From Clostridium sp. AWRP (lineage in GTDB: Bacteria > Bacillota > Clostridia > Clostridiales > Clostridiaceae), in the NCBI RefSeq assembly GCF_004006395.2, contig NZ_CP029758.2, positions 3,348,001 to 3,412,000 of the forward strand: a DNA stretch of 64,000 nt. The letters are read 5' to 3'. This document shows, piece after piece, positions 53,001 to 60,588 of the stretch. The first letter of the stretch is position 1. Every line of letters begins with the position of its first letter. The translations under genes were made by a program, and so were the position numbers. The notes under the pieces are model-generated. The model had not been told where the DNA came from. It saw only the letters and a program-made list of their open reading frames with translations, and did no database searches.

Positions 53001-53372
53001 TATACTAGTCAATTTTTGTTTTATATCCTTCAATACTTTACTTGCTTCATCTTTAATCTTAATAGTTGGCTTGAATGTCTCTGATGCAAATGACTTTAAG
53101 TGTCCTCCAATTCTACTAATACTACTTGATGCAACATCTTTAGCAGCTATGGTTATTATAATATCTCTTCGCATACTTTCCATAGCCCTTTTAGTCTGAG
53201 TTAATTTTTTTACGGTATTACCTTTAACTTTAAATTCCCTTGAACACAAACCTTCCATCTGCTTTTTAGCTTTAGCTACAGAATCAGCAAAAGTATCTGT
53301 TCTATCTATTGCTTTTTTTATTTGAGCTGAAAAGTTGTCTTCTAAACTCAAACTTGTCTTTATTTCTGCCAA
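50055..53372 (-). CDS. tail tape measure protein with lysozyme-like domain
   Basis: 1105-residue protein that sets tail length. It consists of long alanine- and glutamine-rich helices, with hydrophobic membrane-like stretches near residues 530-575 (FLFIQANPIVLVITVIIGA). Towards the C-terminus a transglycosylase/lysozyme-like domain appears (ALQMIAMGESGGDPMSINLWDINAQEG..., GLMQL), with the catalytic Glu in GESGGD. This should open peptidoglycan on DNA injection. A 27-base exact tandem duplication (52594-52647) adds nine residues (GLKKLGIN repeat). It follows the tail assembly chaperone, whose -1 extension ends 31 bases upstream of this start. Confidence 0.93.
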   Translation of the reverse strand: MAEIKTSLSLEDNFSAQIKKAIDRTDTFADSVAKAKKQMEGLCSREFKVKGNTVKKLTQTKRAMESMRRDIIITIAAKDVASSSISRIGGHLKSFASETFKPTIKIKDEASKVLKDIKQKLTSIRNATKSIINMDVGKKLYGWTIGSASSNEQQLFNMQSIMNSKTKGSEMMGFAYKEAQNNSLKSSDTINAVGQLASNGLDAKKYLEPLMNLSVSHKNASTEDIAHDFSLVKNGQMGEALDGLKKLGINNGLKKLGINKSDLEKSGMKFNDKNEITNMKGDQALNSVMNIINSKYGNSTKDYSNTAQGLINRGQNSIGSMGRSLAGINDKGETIKGGLFDNFKKQLQAIDPLLEKIQKSKAFAELQKEIGNIATVGGNKLQAFLKSFDNPAKVKQYGNTIKTMAGDIKAVGTVGIQYIKNVSTILMPLIKTAAAHPKLFAGLFVGLQAGKGAFNIVSTFNKIKKEFPILNTAAKMFGKNFGNAMKTVGTIFGSVGRNIIGFAKLIPGVLNTVIGTVKLWVGVIGNLLKSRLISTIKIVASRIISIIRSVFLFIQANPIVLVITVIIGACVLLYEAWKHNFGGIRDKTHEVIEFVKTKIESVRETFESVKKHVSDFVADIKKLWGGLRDFFAHPIKGTINLWKKLTGSGTEKGNALGTSYFEGGSTWIAENGPEIVELPSGSKVYNNRQTTNILKGMNAQVPKAQGMSMVPKSMGAYAPTINTSKIANQMKSLKTQSVKWGKDVPGSFGTGINNNMKPITDSVTTMATKIKELIHFSSPDKGPLSDFDTYPVDMMKTFGSGIKDNTKLVTNPTTNMSTHVKGVYSNLNTASLSYGSQTMQEFGSGIQASAGNVVAIVKALTDKVIEQFKTGFGIHSPSKVMFQMGGHLMQGLINGMSSKDVKSFIQNWIGSIMSAAGGTVTGWLTAAIALTGAPMSWLPALQMIAMGESGGDPMSINLWDINAQEGHPSKGLMQLIDENMEEFHLPGMTDIWNPIENAAAAIRLIEHDYGNPWNTPGVRSEMSGGAYKGYAVGLTRVPYDNFPAMLHEDERVLTANEARNYNKKADGASVIIQKLADKIEVRDDSDIDKIATALAKKLKSVAFNM
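52594..52647 (-). repeat. exact 27-bp tandem duplication inside the tape measure gene
   Basis: The unit TTATTAATACCTAGTTTCTT... (27 bases) occurs twice, back to back, at 52594-52620 and 52621-52647. In protein it repeats LKKLGIN. Because 27 is a multiple of three, the frame is preserved. Confidence 0.95.
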
Positions 53373-53403
53373 TTGCTCACCTCCTTTTACTTAAAAATAC
53401 AAT

Positions 53404-54008
53404 TTATATAACACTAACTGGAAATACAGGTGTTTTATTTATCTCCATACCCTTCACTTTATTGTTTCTATCTTCAATATACTTATTCCAAAAAGCTCTG
53501 GTAAACAATTTGTCACCAGAGCTATAATTCCAATACTCAGACGGCTTTGTTATTCTTTTTTCTTTCCAGAGTTCGTACATGAGCCTGATTTCCCCATCTG
53601 AGTCGATAAGTTTTTTATTTCTTTGACTGCATCTTTATTAAACCCGCTTAATTCAGTTACCACAGTATAAATTGAGCTTACCTCTCCAGGTAAAAATATC
53701 TTTCCTACTGCATCAGATGCACTTATACCTCCAAAATATTCAACTATCTTTTGATTATTCAAGTTAGGATCTTTTACTCCTCTTATTACAGTTTCTACTT
53801 GTATATTTTTATCAGTATTTATTTTACCGTCAGCACTCAAAGACACACTTTCCTGCAATTCTTCATATTCATCAGAAGTTAATGCTTGACAAGTAATAAC
53901 AAAAGGCTCTCCTAAATTTTCAGAAAGCCTTTTTATCTCAATTTCCCTTGTTGGTCTTACAAGTTTTGTCTTATCCAATTTTAGTAACAAATCTACTTTA
54001 TTGTTCAT
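53404..54008 (-). CDS. tail assembly chaperone, -1 frameshift product (XkdN long form)
   Basis: Predicted 201-residue fusion. The first 133 residues are the XkdN-like frame; after a -1 slip at A AAA AAC (53616-53610) translation continues with 68 residues, LIDSDGEIRLMYELWKEKRI..., to a TAA at 53406-53404. This matches the gpG/gpGT principle, in which the long form is made in small amounts and bridges tape measure and tube during assembly. Supporting points: exact consensus heptamer in the right frame, a sensible acidic-aromatic extension typical of these T domains, and location just before the tape measure gene. The extension shares no start of its own except an internal ATG. Confidence 0.82.
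53550..54008 (-). CDS. tail assembly chaperone, zero-frame product (XkdN-like)
   Basis: 152-residue short form. Residues 1-133 are shared with the -1 product, including LSENLGEPFVITCQALTSDEYEEL and the helical middle. The last 19 residues (LSTQMGKSGSCTNSGKKKE) come from reading on in the zero frame past the slippery site and look like unselected sequence. In PBSX-like phages this protein coats the tape measure. It overlaps nothing upstream; the tail tube gene ends 27 bases before its start. Confidence 0.85.
   Translation of the reverse strand: MNNKVDLLLKLDKTKLVRPTREIEIKRLSENLGEPFVITCQALTSDEYEELQESVSLSADGKINTDKNIQVETVIRGVKDPNLNNQKIVEYFGGISASDAVGKIFLPGEVSSIYTVVTELSGFNKDAVKEIKNLSTQMGKSGSCTNSGKKKE
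53610..53616 (-). promoter_or_regulatory. programmed -1 ribosomal frameshift site A AAA AAC
   Basis: Read on the minus strand, the heptamer lies with codon AAC as residue 133 of the zero frame, giving the X XXY YYZ arrangement. After the slip the next codon is CTT, opening the 68-residue extension. I could not find a convincing downstream stem-loop by eye; a pseudoknot is not excluded. Confidence 0.8.
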
Positions 54009-54035
54009 AATACGAAAATCCTCCTCAAATTTAGT

Positions 54036-54488
54036 TTATATTATACTTGGGTTAATAGTATCCAATGTTTCAAAAGCTTCGAAAGTAAATGGTACTGACT
54101 CTGTTCCCAGGCTCTTTGCTTTCCAGTTTGCAAGTGTCAATTCATCAAACTTTACTCCAATAAGCTTTATTCTTTCTGTTCCTCCATTTCCTGGGTCAGA
54201 CAATTTACTTATAATATTAAACACAGGTTCTTTCCCATTTAGTACTGAATCACCTATCAAAAGTATCATTCTTGAAGAAACTTTATTCATAGTCAAAGTT
54301 CCACTTCCTTCAACAGATGTTATCTTATATTTTTTAAACATTGTGCCACACATAGGTACTTCAGATTTATTCATCTTGAATTTTGCTTGAAGTCCAGTTG
54401 CCTCACTAACCTGTTGATCGTCAATCCATACGGAACCAAAGTTACCATACATAGTTTTTTCTTCATTATAATTTCCAATTGAATTCAT
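54036..54488 (-). CDS. phage tail tube protein (XkdM-like)
   Basis: 150-residue inner tail tube subunit. The motif order MYGNFGSVWIDDQQVSEATG, then KYKITSVEGSGTLTMNKV and TLANWKAKSLGTESVPFTFE is that of XkdM (DUF2001). It follows the sheath gene at 12 bases, as expected in contractile tails, and precedes the chaperone. Confidence 0.9.
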   Translation of the reverse strand: MNSIGNYNEEKTMYGNFGSVWIDDQQVSEATGLQAKFKMNKSEVPMCGTMFKKYKITSVEGSGTLTMNKVSSRMILLIGDSVLNGKEPVFNIISKLSDPGNGGTERIKLIGVKFDELTLANWKAKSLGTESVPFTFEAFETLDTINPSII

Positions 54489-54500
54489 ATATAATCCCCC

Positions 54501-55613
54501 CTAAACTGCTATTGCAAATTGAATGTCTTCCATAACATCAACAATTTTTTGATTTCCTGATATAAATACTTTATCTCCTGTATTGGCCTCTTTAATTTCC
54601 TGTTCGGTCATTTGGTCTACAGTTCTACCATCAGACATTTTATAGTTCACACTCTTTAGATATTCCATTTGTGATTGAATATCTATATTTATACTGCTTT
54701 TACCCTTGTCCAAAAGTCCCTGGGATTCCAACTGCTCAAAATAAATTCCAATTGCACTTATTAAAAGTATTTTATGGTCATAATCATTACTTACCTTACC
54801 TATATAACTATCTTCAGCAACCTTTTTTATATCCTGGTTTTCTTGATCCATAATATCTATTACCTTGATCTTTTTATAACTTTCATCTTCATCACTAGTA
54901 AGTGTTGCCAAACTATTCACTGCTCTTGCTACTTTTACCTTTTCACCATCGTTTATAAGAATAAGTTTTCCAGCATCTACAGCTGTATCTGCTTCATCCT
55001 TAGTCAGGTGGTCACAATCTATGAGTTCAGGTAAAGCTGCATATGTTGCTGATGAATTTAGTGGAGTACCTGCTAAAAGTCCTGCTATTCTACTGCAATA
55101 TTCCTTTGCTGTATACTCCTTGCCAGTTTGTTTATTACTTTTATTGCAGTAATTTATTATTCCAACACTATCCCCAGCACAATTTGGGAGTACAGCCTTA
55201 ACGTTTTTTCCTTTATTGCTTCTCAATCCTTTTATCCATGAAGCAAAATTCGTTACAGCTGAATCATCAATTTCTGGAACAGCTATATAATCCCACTTAA
55301 TAGTTTCAAGATAATGCTGAGCTTCTGCATAATCCACTGCTGGAGCAGCCCCTCCTTCTACTGCCACTGGTTTTGCAACTATATAAGCTATAACCTTCTT
55401 AGGTGGATTTATATATCCAACGAAAGCAAGACTAATTTGTTCTTTGTTTTCTTCAGTTAATATATTGGGGATATCATCCACGCCACTCATAACTATTGGA
55501 TTGATATCAGGAACTTTATCCTCCAATATCAATGCAACTATTCCTCTCTCGCCCCTTTGTACAGCCGTTTGGCCGGCATGTCTAAACATAATATTTATAC
55601 TTGGTAAACCCAT
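54501..55613 (-). CDS. phage tail sheath protein (XkdK-like)
   Basis: 370-residue contractile tail sheath. MGLPSINIMFRHAGQTAVQRGERGIVAL is the characteristic N-terminus, and the C-terminal IDIQSQMEYLKSVNYKMSDG is the conserved sheath interface. Its presence proves a contractile tail (myovirus-like). Its stop precedes the tail tube gene; it starts at the stop of the XkdJ-like gene. Confidence 0.92.
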   Translation of the reverse strand: MGLPSINIMFRHAGQTAVQRGERGIVALILEDKVPDINPIVMSGVDDIPNILTEENKEQISLAFVGYINPPKKVIAYIVAKPVAVEGGAAPAVDYAEAQHYLETIKWDYIAVPEIDDSAVTNFASWIKGLRSNKGKNVKAVLPNCAGDSVGIINYCNKSNKQTGKEYTAKEYCSRIAGLLAGTPLNSSATYAALPELIDCDHLTKDEADTAVDAGKLILINDGEKVKVARAVNSLATLTSDEDESYKKIKVIDIMDQENQDIKKVAEDSYIGKVSNDYDHKILLISAIGIYFEQLESQGLLDKGKSSINIDIQSQMEYLKSVNYKMSDGRTVDQMTEQEIKEANTGDKVFISGNQKIVDVMEDIQFAIAV

Positions 55614-56059
55614 TATTTTATTACCTCCTTATTAAATTGAACTTCTTTCATGAGTTCATAATTTTGAGTATCTTTATTGATTTGATCTCTTATTGAAACC
55701 AGATAATCCAAACTTATTTGAAAATGTAATACAAAATCAACTATTTGGCATTCTGTCTTTAAAATATCAATATATCTATCCTTAACCTTAATTCCATTTA
55801 CAAAACTTTGTTCTAATTTGTTTTCCATATCATATAAGTCATCATTACATTCCGTCTTTGGGAAGAAATGAATGTCTACAGTCAGAGATGGATTTTTAGT
55901 AAACATATTTGATCTCACTGTACTTATAGGAATTACTTGTATAAAAAAAGCAGGCGGATCAAACCCCTGTCTTATCTCTTCATCGTATATTTCATATTCT
56001 TTAAATTCACTGCTTAGTTTCAAGCTTACAGCATCCTTTATATCTCTTAATTCAATCAT
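55613..56059 (-). CDS. XkdJ-like neck/tail completion protein
   Basis: 148-residue protein. The MIELRDIKDAVSLKLSSEFKEYEIY start and the VDIHFFPKTECNDDLYDMENKLEQ segment resemble tail-terminator/neck proteins of phages such as XkdJ/YqbJ. It overlaps the gp10-like gene by four bases and the sheath gene by one. The specific role is inferred from synteny. Confidence 0.72.
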   Translation of the reverse strand: MIELRDIKDAVSLKLSSEFKEYEIYDEEIRQGFDPPAFFIQVIPISTVRSNMFTKNPSLTVDIHFFPKTECNDDLYDMENKLEQSFVNGIKVKDRYIDILKTECQIVDFVLHFQISLDYLVSIRDQINKDTQNYELMKEVQFNKEVIK

Positions 56060-56502
56060 GATATATACTCCTTAATTTTACTGTTAAACCAGTTTGAAAT
56101 ATATTCGGGTAAATCTTTTTCCAATTTTTCCGAACTGATTTTAAACATATGCTTGCCTGGAACAAACGCAATTTTGCCATGTTCTTTATAGGTATCCGGA
56201 TGGGGTGCTTTTCCAAGTCTAGTTTTATGGCCGTATTCAACATAGCTTATAGAATCTAATGTACTAAATATTTCTATATAATACTTATTACCTTCCCTAA
56301 CCAAGTTTCCTACTTTCAAGCTTTTTATTAAATCTTCACAACCTTTTCCATCCGCTGTATCCATAATTTTATTCTTGATTTCTGTGAGAGCTTTATTTGC
56401 AACTATTAAAATTTGCTTTTCAAGTTCTTCATCAAGCTTACCTTTGATAAGCTTGTTCATGCTATCTTTATATTCATCCAATCCCTTTATATCCAGGCCC
56501 AT
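56056..56502 (-). CDS. HK97 gp10-like / XkdI-like neck protein
   Basis: 148-residue protein. YVEYGHKTRLGKAPHPD followed by FVPGKHMFKISSEKLEKDLP is the classical gp10-type motif. These proteins connect head and tail. It overlaps its two neighbours by one and four bases. Confidence 0.85.
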   Translation of the reverse strand: MGLDIKGLDEYKDSMNKLIKGKLDEELEKQILIVANKALTEIKNKIMDTADGKGCEDLIKSLKVGNLVREGNKYYIEIFSTLDSISYVEYGHKTRLGKAPHPDTYKEHGKIAFVPGKHMFKISSEKLEKDLPEYISNWFNSKIKEYIS

Positions 56503-56864
56503 TATGATTTCTCCTTTCTAAAAAGTGGTACTTCAAGATGACTTTTATAGTAAAAAGGTTCTCCGGCTTCATATTCCCTCATAACTCCATTTTCAAGCAT
56601 GACTTGTACGTAGTCTCCTGAGACAATAGGACTATCCGGAGCACAAAACATGATAGAATTATACTGTATATTATTTATTGTATTTGTTTGATTTACATTT
56701 GCAGCGTCCTTTCTAGATACTGCACATTTCATATTTTCTACTTTTGTCTCCAATTTAAATGCTAAAGCACCATTTTCTTTTTTATACTTTACTTCTCCCT
56801 TGACAGTTGCTCTATCAAAATAAGTCAGGCTTAGTATATCTGCTTCTGCCATATTACCAGACAA
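56502..56864 (-). CDS. XkdH-like head-tail connector protein
   Basis: 120-residue beta-rich protein (MSGNMAEADILSLTYFDRAT...), with the FYYKSHLEVPLFRKEKS end. It lies where XkdH/YqbH is found in PBSX-like phages and resembles phage head-completion/stopper proteins. It overlaps the gp6-like gene by 11 bases. Confidence 0.7.
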   Translation of the reverse strand: MSGNMAEADILSLTYFDRATVKGEVKYKKENGALAFKLETKVENMKCAVSRKDAANVNQTNTINNIQYNSIMFCAPDSPIVSGDYVQVMLENGVMREYEAGEPFYYKSHLEVPLFRKEKS

Positions 56865-57186
56865 CCTTTCTAAAATTATTCAATTCTCTCATCTCATCAG
56901 CTTCAAAACTTAGCAGTATTCTTTCATCCTTTTCACTAGAAGCTTCATATTCTATCCTGGTATCACCTCTTTGAATAGACTTAACTTCTTTATTGTTACT
57001 ATTTTTCAGTTTATACTGTATTATGGATATAACCTTATCCTCTACAAATTCTTCTAATTTTTTAGGTAAACTTTTAATATTGCAATAATTAAGCACCTTT
57101 TGAGTAACTTTTTCTATATATTCACTAATGATTTTATCTTTGGAATCATCTTGTATTTCTAAAATATCTTTTATATTTTCCAACAT
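56854..57186 (-). CDS. head-tail connector, gp6-like (YqbG/DUF3199 type)
   Basis: 110-residue helical protein (MLENIKDILEIQDDSKDKIISEYIEKV...LNYCNI). It resembles phage gp6-like connector/adaptor proteins, which attach to the portal; the YCNIKSLPKKLEEFV segment is typical. It lies just downstream of the capsid gene, separated by 36 bases. Confidence 0.76.
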   Translation of the reverse strand: MLENIKDILEIQDDSKDKIISEYIEKVTQKVLNYCNIKSLPKKLEEFVEDKVISIIQYKLKNSNNKEVKSIQRGDTRIEYEASSEKDERILLSFEADEMRELNNFRKVVW

Positions 57187-57222
57187 AATCTATTCTCCTC
57201 AAAAAGAAAAGGTTAAATTTTC

Positions 57223-58242
57223 TTATTTAACTTTAGCAATGTATATCTGATCAGCATAAGGAAATGATGGCAAGCAAGTAGCAACTGCTTTTGTCCACCT
57301 AGCTACGGGATCTTTAGTGCTGTATATTTCAGCTACGATGTTTCCAAAAGATTCTATTTTCGTATCATTTCTACCTCTTAATTCTATTTCTTCTGCAGTT
57401 AATCCATAAACAGTATCTCCCAATTTACTATCTGGAAGTAATACAAATTTGCCATCCTCAAAATATCTCTTAACTATATACTTTCCATCATTACCTTGTG
57501 TCCTATACTGTGAATCATAAGTTGCTATTTGAGGCAAATCCATAGAGGATAATAATTGATTAAGCATATCTTTAGTTACTAGCCTGTCTGCATTAATTCC
57601 AAATATAGCTTTTCTTATTGACACATCAGTTAAAAGCAGATTTAATACTGACTTAGAAGTTACAGCTCTAGTAGGAGTATAACCTACATTTTGTACTACT
57701 TTATCAGTCCAATTATAAATATCTTCTAATATTTTTGCATCTGCAGATGTCCAATCAGTTGTGCCTTGTTGTGCTGCAGGAGTTCCGTAATCTATGGAAA
57801 TTTTAACCCCATTTTCATTTATATTGAGCTTTCCAGTAGTTATAACTTCCATTCTCATAGCTTCTATTCTAGTTTTAACACTATTTATCATATTATCTAC
57901 ATCATTATAAATCTGGTTAACAGCTTGCGTTTCTTCTTGAGGGCTTCTTGGAAAATTTAATTGTATTATTAATTTTTCATCCATTTTAATTTTTCTTTTG
58001 ATTAATGCCAATTCTTCTACACTATAAGAAGCCCCATCCCTTGAACCTATTTCAGTTTCAGTATCAAATCCATGTATACTAGCGCTTACAGGCAAGTTAT
58101 TAGCTCCCTTTATCATTTTAAAATCCAATCCCTCTATCTTTGTTTCAGGAAACAATATGTCCCCTAACATTGGTATTTGTTCTCTTGTTTTTACATAATT
58201 TAAAATTGCCTGTGGTGAAAACAACTCTTCTACTCTAGTCAT
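57223..58242 (-). CDS. major capsid protein E
   Basis: 339-residue capsid protein of the GpE (PF03864) type. LFSPQAILNYVKTREQIPMLG is the conserved N-terminal segment. The C-terminal AVATCLPSFPYADQIYIAKV matches the end of known clostridial capsid E proteins. No N-terminal delta domain is seen; a separate scaffold gene fits this. A short gap to the decoration gene lies upstream. Confidence 0.9.
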   Translation of the reverse strand: MTRVEELFSPQAILNYVKTREQIPMLGDILFPETKIEGLDFKMIKGANNLPVSASIHGFDTETEIGSRDGASYSVEELALIKRKIKMDEKLIIQLNFPRSPQEETQAVNQIYNDVDNMINSVKTRIEAMRMEVITTGKLNINENGVKISIDYGTPAAQQGTTDWTSADAKILEDIYNWTDKVVQNVGYTPTRAVTSKSVLNLLLTDVSIRKAIFGINADRLVTKDMLNQLLSSMDLPQIATYDSQYRTQGNDGKYIVKRYFEDGKFVLLPDSKLGDTVYGLTAEEIELRGRNDTKIESFGNIVAEIYSTKDPVARWTKAVATCLPSFPYADQIYIAKVK

Positions 58243-58254
58243 TCATATTCACTC

Positions 58255-58581
58255 CTATCTAAATTTTATTTCTTTTAATGCTGTTTTTGCTGCATCAACA
58301 GGCTTAACAGGAAGCCTATCTTCTAATACATAACCTTCAACCATCAATGATCCCACTTGAGGACCTTGTGTAACATCCACACTAGAAAACAATATTCCTG
58401 CAGCAGTAGCATCATTAACTACTTTCCCATTTACATCCAATATGCTACCTGCAGAAACTATTTTTTTCCCAAATTCATCAGCTGTTATACCTTCATCACT
58501 TACCGTAGTAGTAAAATTAACATATTTCCCACTAGCTAAGAACTCCAGTTCATTATTAAGAGTCATTGTTTTTACATACAT
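58255..58581 (-). CDS. head decoration protein
   Basis: 108-residue, mostly beta-strand protein (MYVKTMTLNNELEFLASGKYVNFTTTV...). It lies between scaffold and capsid, the usual place for the D-like decoration protein. GITADEFGKKIVSAGSIL and GSLMVEGYVLEDRLP fit this class. Its job would be to bind and stabilise the outside of the capsid. Confidence 0.75.
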   Translation of the reverse strand: MYVKTMTLNNELEFLASGKYVNFTTTVSDEGITADEFGKKIVSAGSILDVNGKVVNDATAAGILFSSVDVTQGPQVGSLMVEGYVLEDRLPVKPVDAAKTALKEIKFR

Positions 58582-58596
58582 ATCTTATACCTCCTT

Positions 58597-59190
58597 TTAT
58601 TTCCACATATTTTCATATGGATTTTTGACTTTCTTATTTCTTTCTTTAGCTATTTGAGAAGCCAAATATTTTTCTCCTGGTGTACTTGTTCCATCCCCTG
58701 GCTTAGGTGTAACTATTTTATTTTCTGCAAATAAATAAGGATCAGATACTTTTAAATTCTTTAATTGCTTATCTAATCCTATAAGAGATTCTCCTTCTAA
58801 TTTAATTTTTTCAACATCTAACAAAGCTTTAACAGCTCTACTATTCTTTGCCCCAGATTTATTTAAAGCTTTTTCTAAAGCATAGTTAAATTGCATTTCA
58901 GCTATCTTCTTTTCACTATCTTCTTTCAATTTTTTGTAACTTTTTTCATATTGATCAATTATATTTTGAAGTTTTTTATTATCTCTATTATCTTTTTTTA
59001 GTTCTTCAATAGTCTTATTAGCAGTTTTAAGTTGATTTTCTATATCTATTTTTGTTGTTTCTAAACTATTGTATTCTTCTTTGTCTATGCAGCTTGAACT
59101 ATCCACTAAATCTATGTCTTTATACTTATTCTTTATTCCATCTGGTATTTGAAAATATGTTTCTCCAAGTATTTCACTCAACTTCGGCAT
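58597..59190 (-). CDS. capsid scaffold protein (Gp20 type)
   Basis: 197-residue protein with a long central coiled coil (EEYNSLETTKIDIENQLKTA...), highly charged, as in phage minor structural GP20 scaffolds (PF06810). KALNKSGAKNSRAVKALLDVEKI is the family signature. The C-terminus (SQIAKERNKKVKNPYENMWK) probably binds the capsid protein. Confidence 0.9.
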   Translation of the reverse strand: MPKLSEILGETYFQIPDGIKNKYKDIDLVDSSSCIDKEEYNSLETTKIDIENQLKTANKTIEELKKDNRDNKKLQNIIDQYEKSYKKLKEDSEKKIAEMQFNYALEKALNKSGAKNSRAVKALLDVEKIKLEGESLIGLDKQLKNLKVSDPYLFAENKIVTPKPGDGTSTPGEKYLASQIAKERNKKVKNPYENMWK

Positions 59191-59207
59191 TTATAATTAC
59201 TCCTCTC

Positions 59208-60575
59208 TTAATTTTTAGACATATTATTTGATAACCTTTGTTCCTCTTCTGTCACATTGTTTACCCAAGGATGATGTTCAATTATAGTTTTATCACTTAC
59301 TATGCCTTTTGATTTCTGACAATTTTGTATTGTTTCTGTTTCATTAGCAATTATGCTTCTGTTAAAATTCACTCTTGCTGAAGTACAATCAAAGTCCCCT
59401 TCCTTTTTCAGTTTTAAATACTCTGATATGAACCAAAATATACTTTTAAATGCGGACTTAAGTTTTCTTTCAAAATTATTGCACTTAAGATCCAGTCCAG
59501 TATATAAAAATTTAAGGGCTACTCCTGACGGATTAGCTCCAAATTTATCTGTATCCATGTTAACGCATTGTCCAAATTGATAAATATCTTTTTTAAGCCT
59601 ATCTAAATGTTTTTCTACTGCATCAATATTTAAATTAGAATTAAGAGAATCTACTCCTCCATCACCTTCAACTTTTATTGCCTTGTAATATCTTAAATCC
59701 TGTATAAATTCTCCAATATCCTGTCCTCCATAATTTTTTAATACATATATAAGTGATTGTATTTCAGCAAGATTGTTACTTGTATCACTGGTATTTAAAT
59801 CATAATCATCAATTAGATATTTAACAAAGGTTAAATCATTAAGTTCTTCACTATTATTCTTAATTACTATAAATGGTATTTTGCCCCATCCATAATATTC
59901 ACCATCCTTTAGATAATGCCCTATAGGCTCCGTCGTTTCATTGGCTTCTACATCAGGAATAAGTTTTCCATTATAATCTGTGTAATACATAACAGTTTTA
60001 TCATCCCAATATTCTACCTTAAGTACATCTTTTTTATTTTTACCTTCATACACAGTAACATAGTAATATCTAATTACAGCTTGCAGTTTGGAATGTGCTG
60101 TATCTTTCCACAAAGGAACAACTTGTTCGCTTGGAATTAGCTTAAAACTTAATTTTTCGTCATCATCAATATATACTTGCAACCATGAAATTCCCTTGTT
60201 ACTTGCCTCAACTCCGGACTCATTCAGGATATCATCAAAGTTTTCATCCAATATTTCATCTATTTTTTGTTGAAATTTATCATTTAAAGAAGTATATCTT
60301 GGCGGTTTGCCTAAAAGATATCCAACCTTTTCGTCTACCATCAGTTTCATAAATGCATGACTTAATTTATTATTTACTTTAGTTTCATCTACTACCTTTT
60401 GTTTGTTCACATAACAAAACTTGTCTCTATTATTTATATCATTTCTATTTTCATAGTAAGCCTGACCTATAAGCATGTTTTTTCTTTTATCTGATTTATC
60501 AAATTCGGCAATGAATTCTTTTATAATTTCTTCCTGATTCATTGCTGGAACTTTAGGTTTAAAATTAAATATCAT
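59208..60575 (-). CDS. portal protein (SPP1 type)
   Basis: 455-residue portal. KVNNKLSHAFMKLMVDEKVGYLLG and NAEIQSLIYVLKNYGG-like segments are typical of SPP1 gp6-type portals. It forms the dodecameric DNA channel at the capsid vertex. The start is the ATG at 60575 (MIFNFKPK), after GGGGTGG. Upstream in-frame codons run into the terminase reading frame, so a longer protein is unlikely. Confidence 0.9.
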   Translation of the reverse strand: MIFNFKPKVPAMNQEEIIKEFIAEFDKSDKRKNMLIGQAYYENRNDINNRDKFCYVNKQKVVDETKVNNKLSHAFMKLMVDEKVGYLLGKPPRYTSLNDKFQQKIDEILDENFDDILNESGVEASNKGISWLQVYIDDDEKLSFKLIPSEQVVPLWKDTAHSKLQAVIRYYYVTVYEGKNKKDVLKVEYWDDKTVMYYTDYNGKLIPDVEANETTEPIGHYLKDGEYYGWGKIPFIVIKNNSEELNDLTFVKYLIDDYDLNTSDTSNNLAEIQSLIYVLKNYGGQDIGEFIQDLRYYKAIKVEGDGGVDSLNSNLNIDAVEKHLDRLKKDIYQFGQCVNMDTDKFGANPSGVALKFLYTGLDLKCNNFERKLKSAFKSIFWFISEYLKLKKEGDFDCTSARVNFNRSIIANETETIQNCQKSKGIVSDKTIIEHHPWVNNVTEEEQRLSNNMSKN

Positions 60576-60588
60576 AATCCACCCCACT

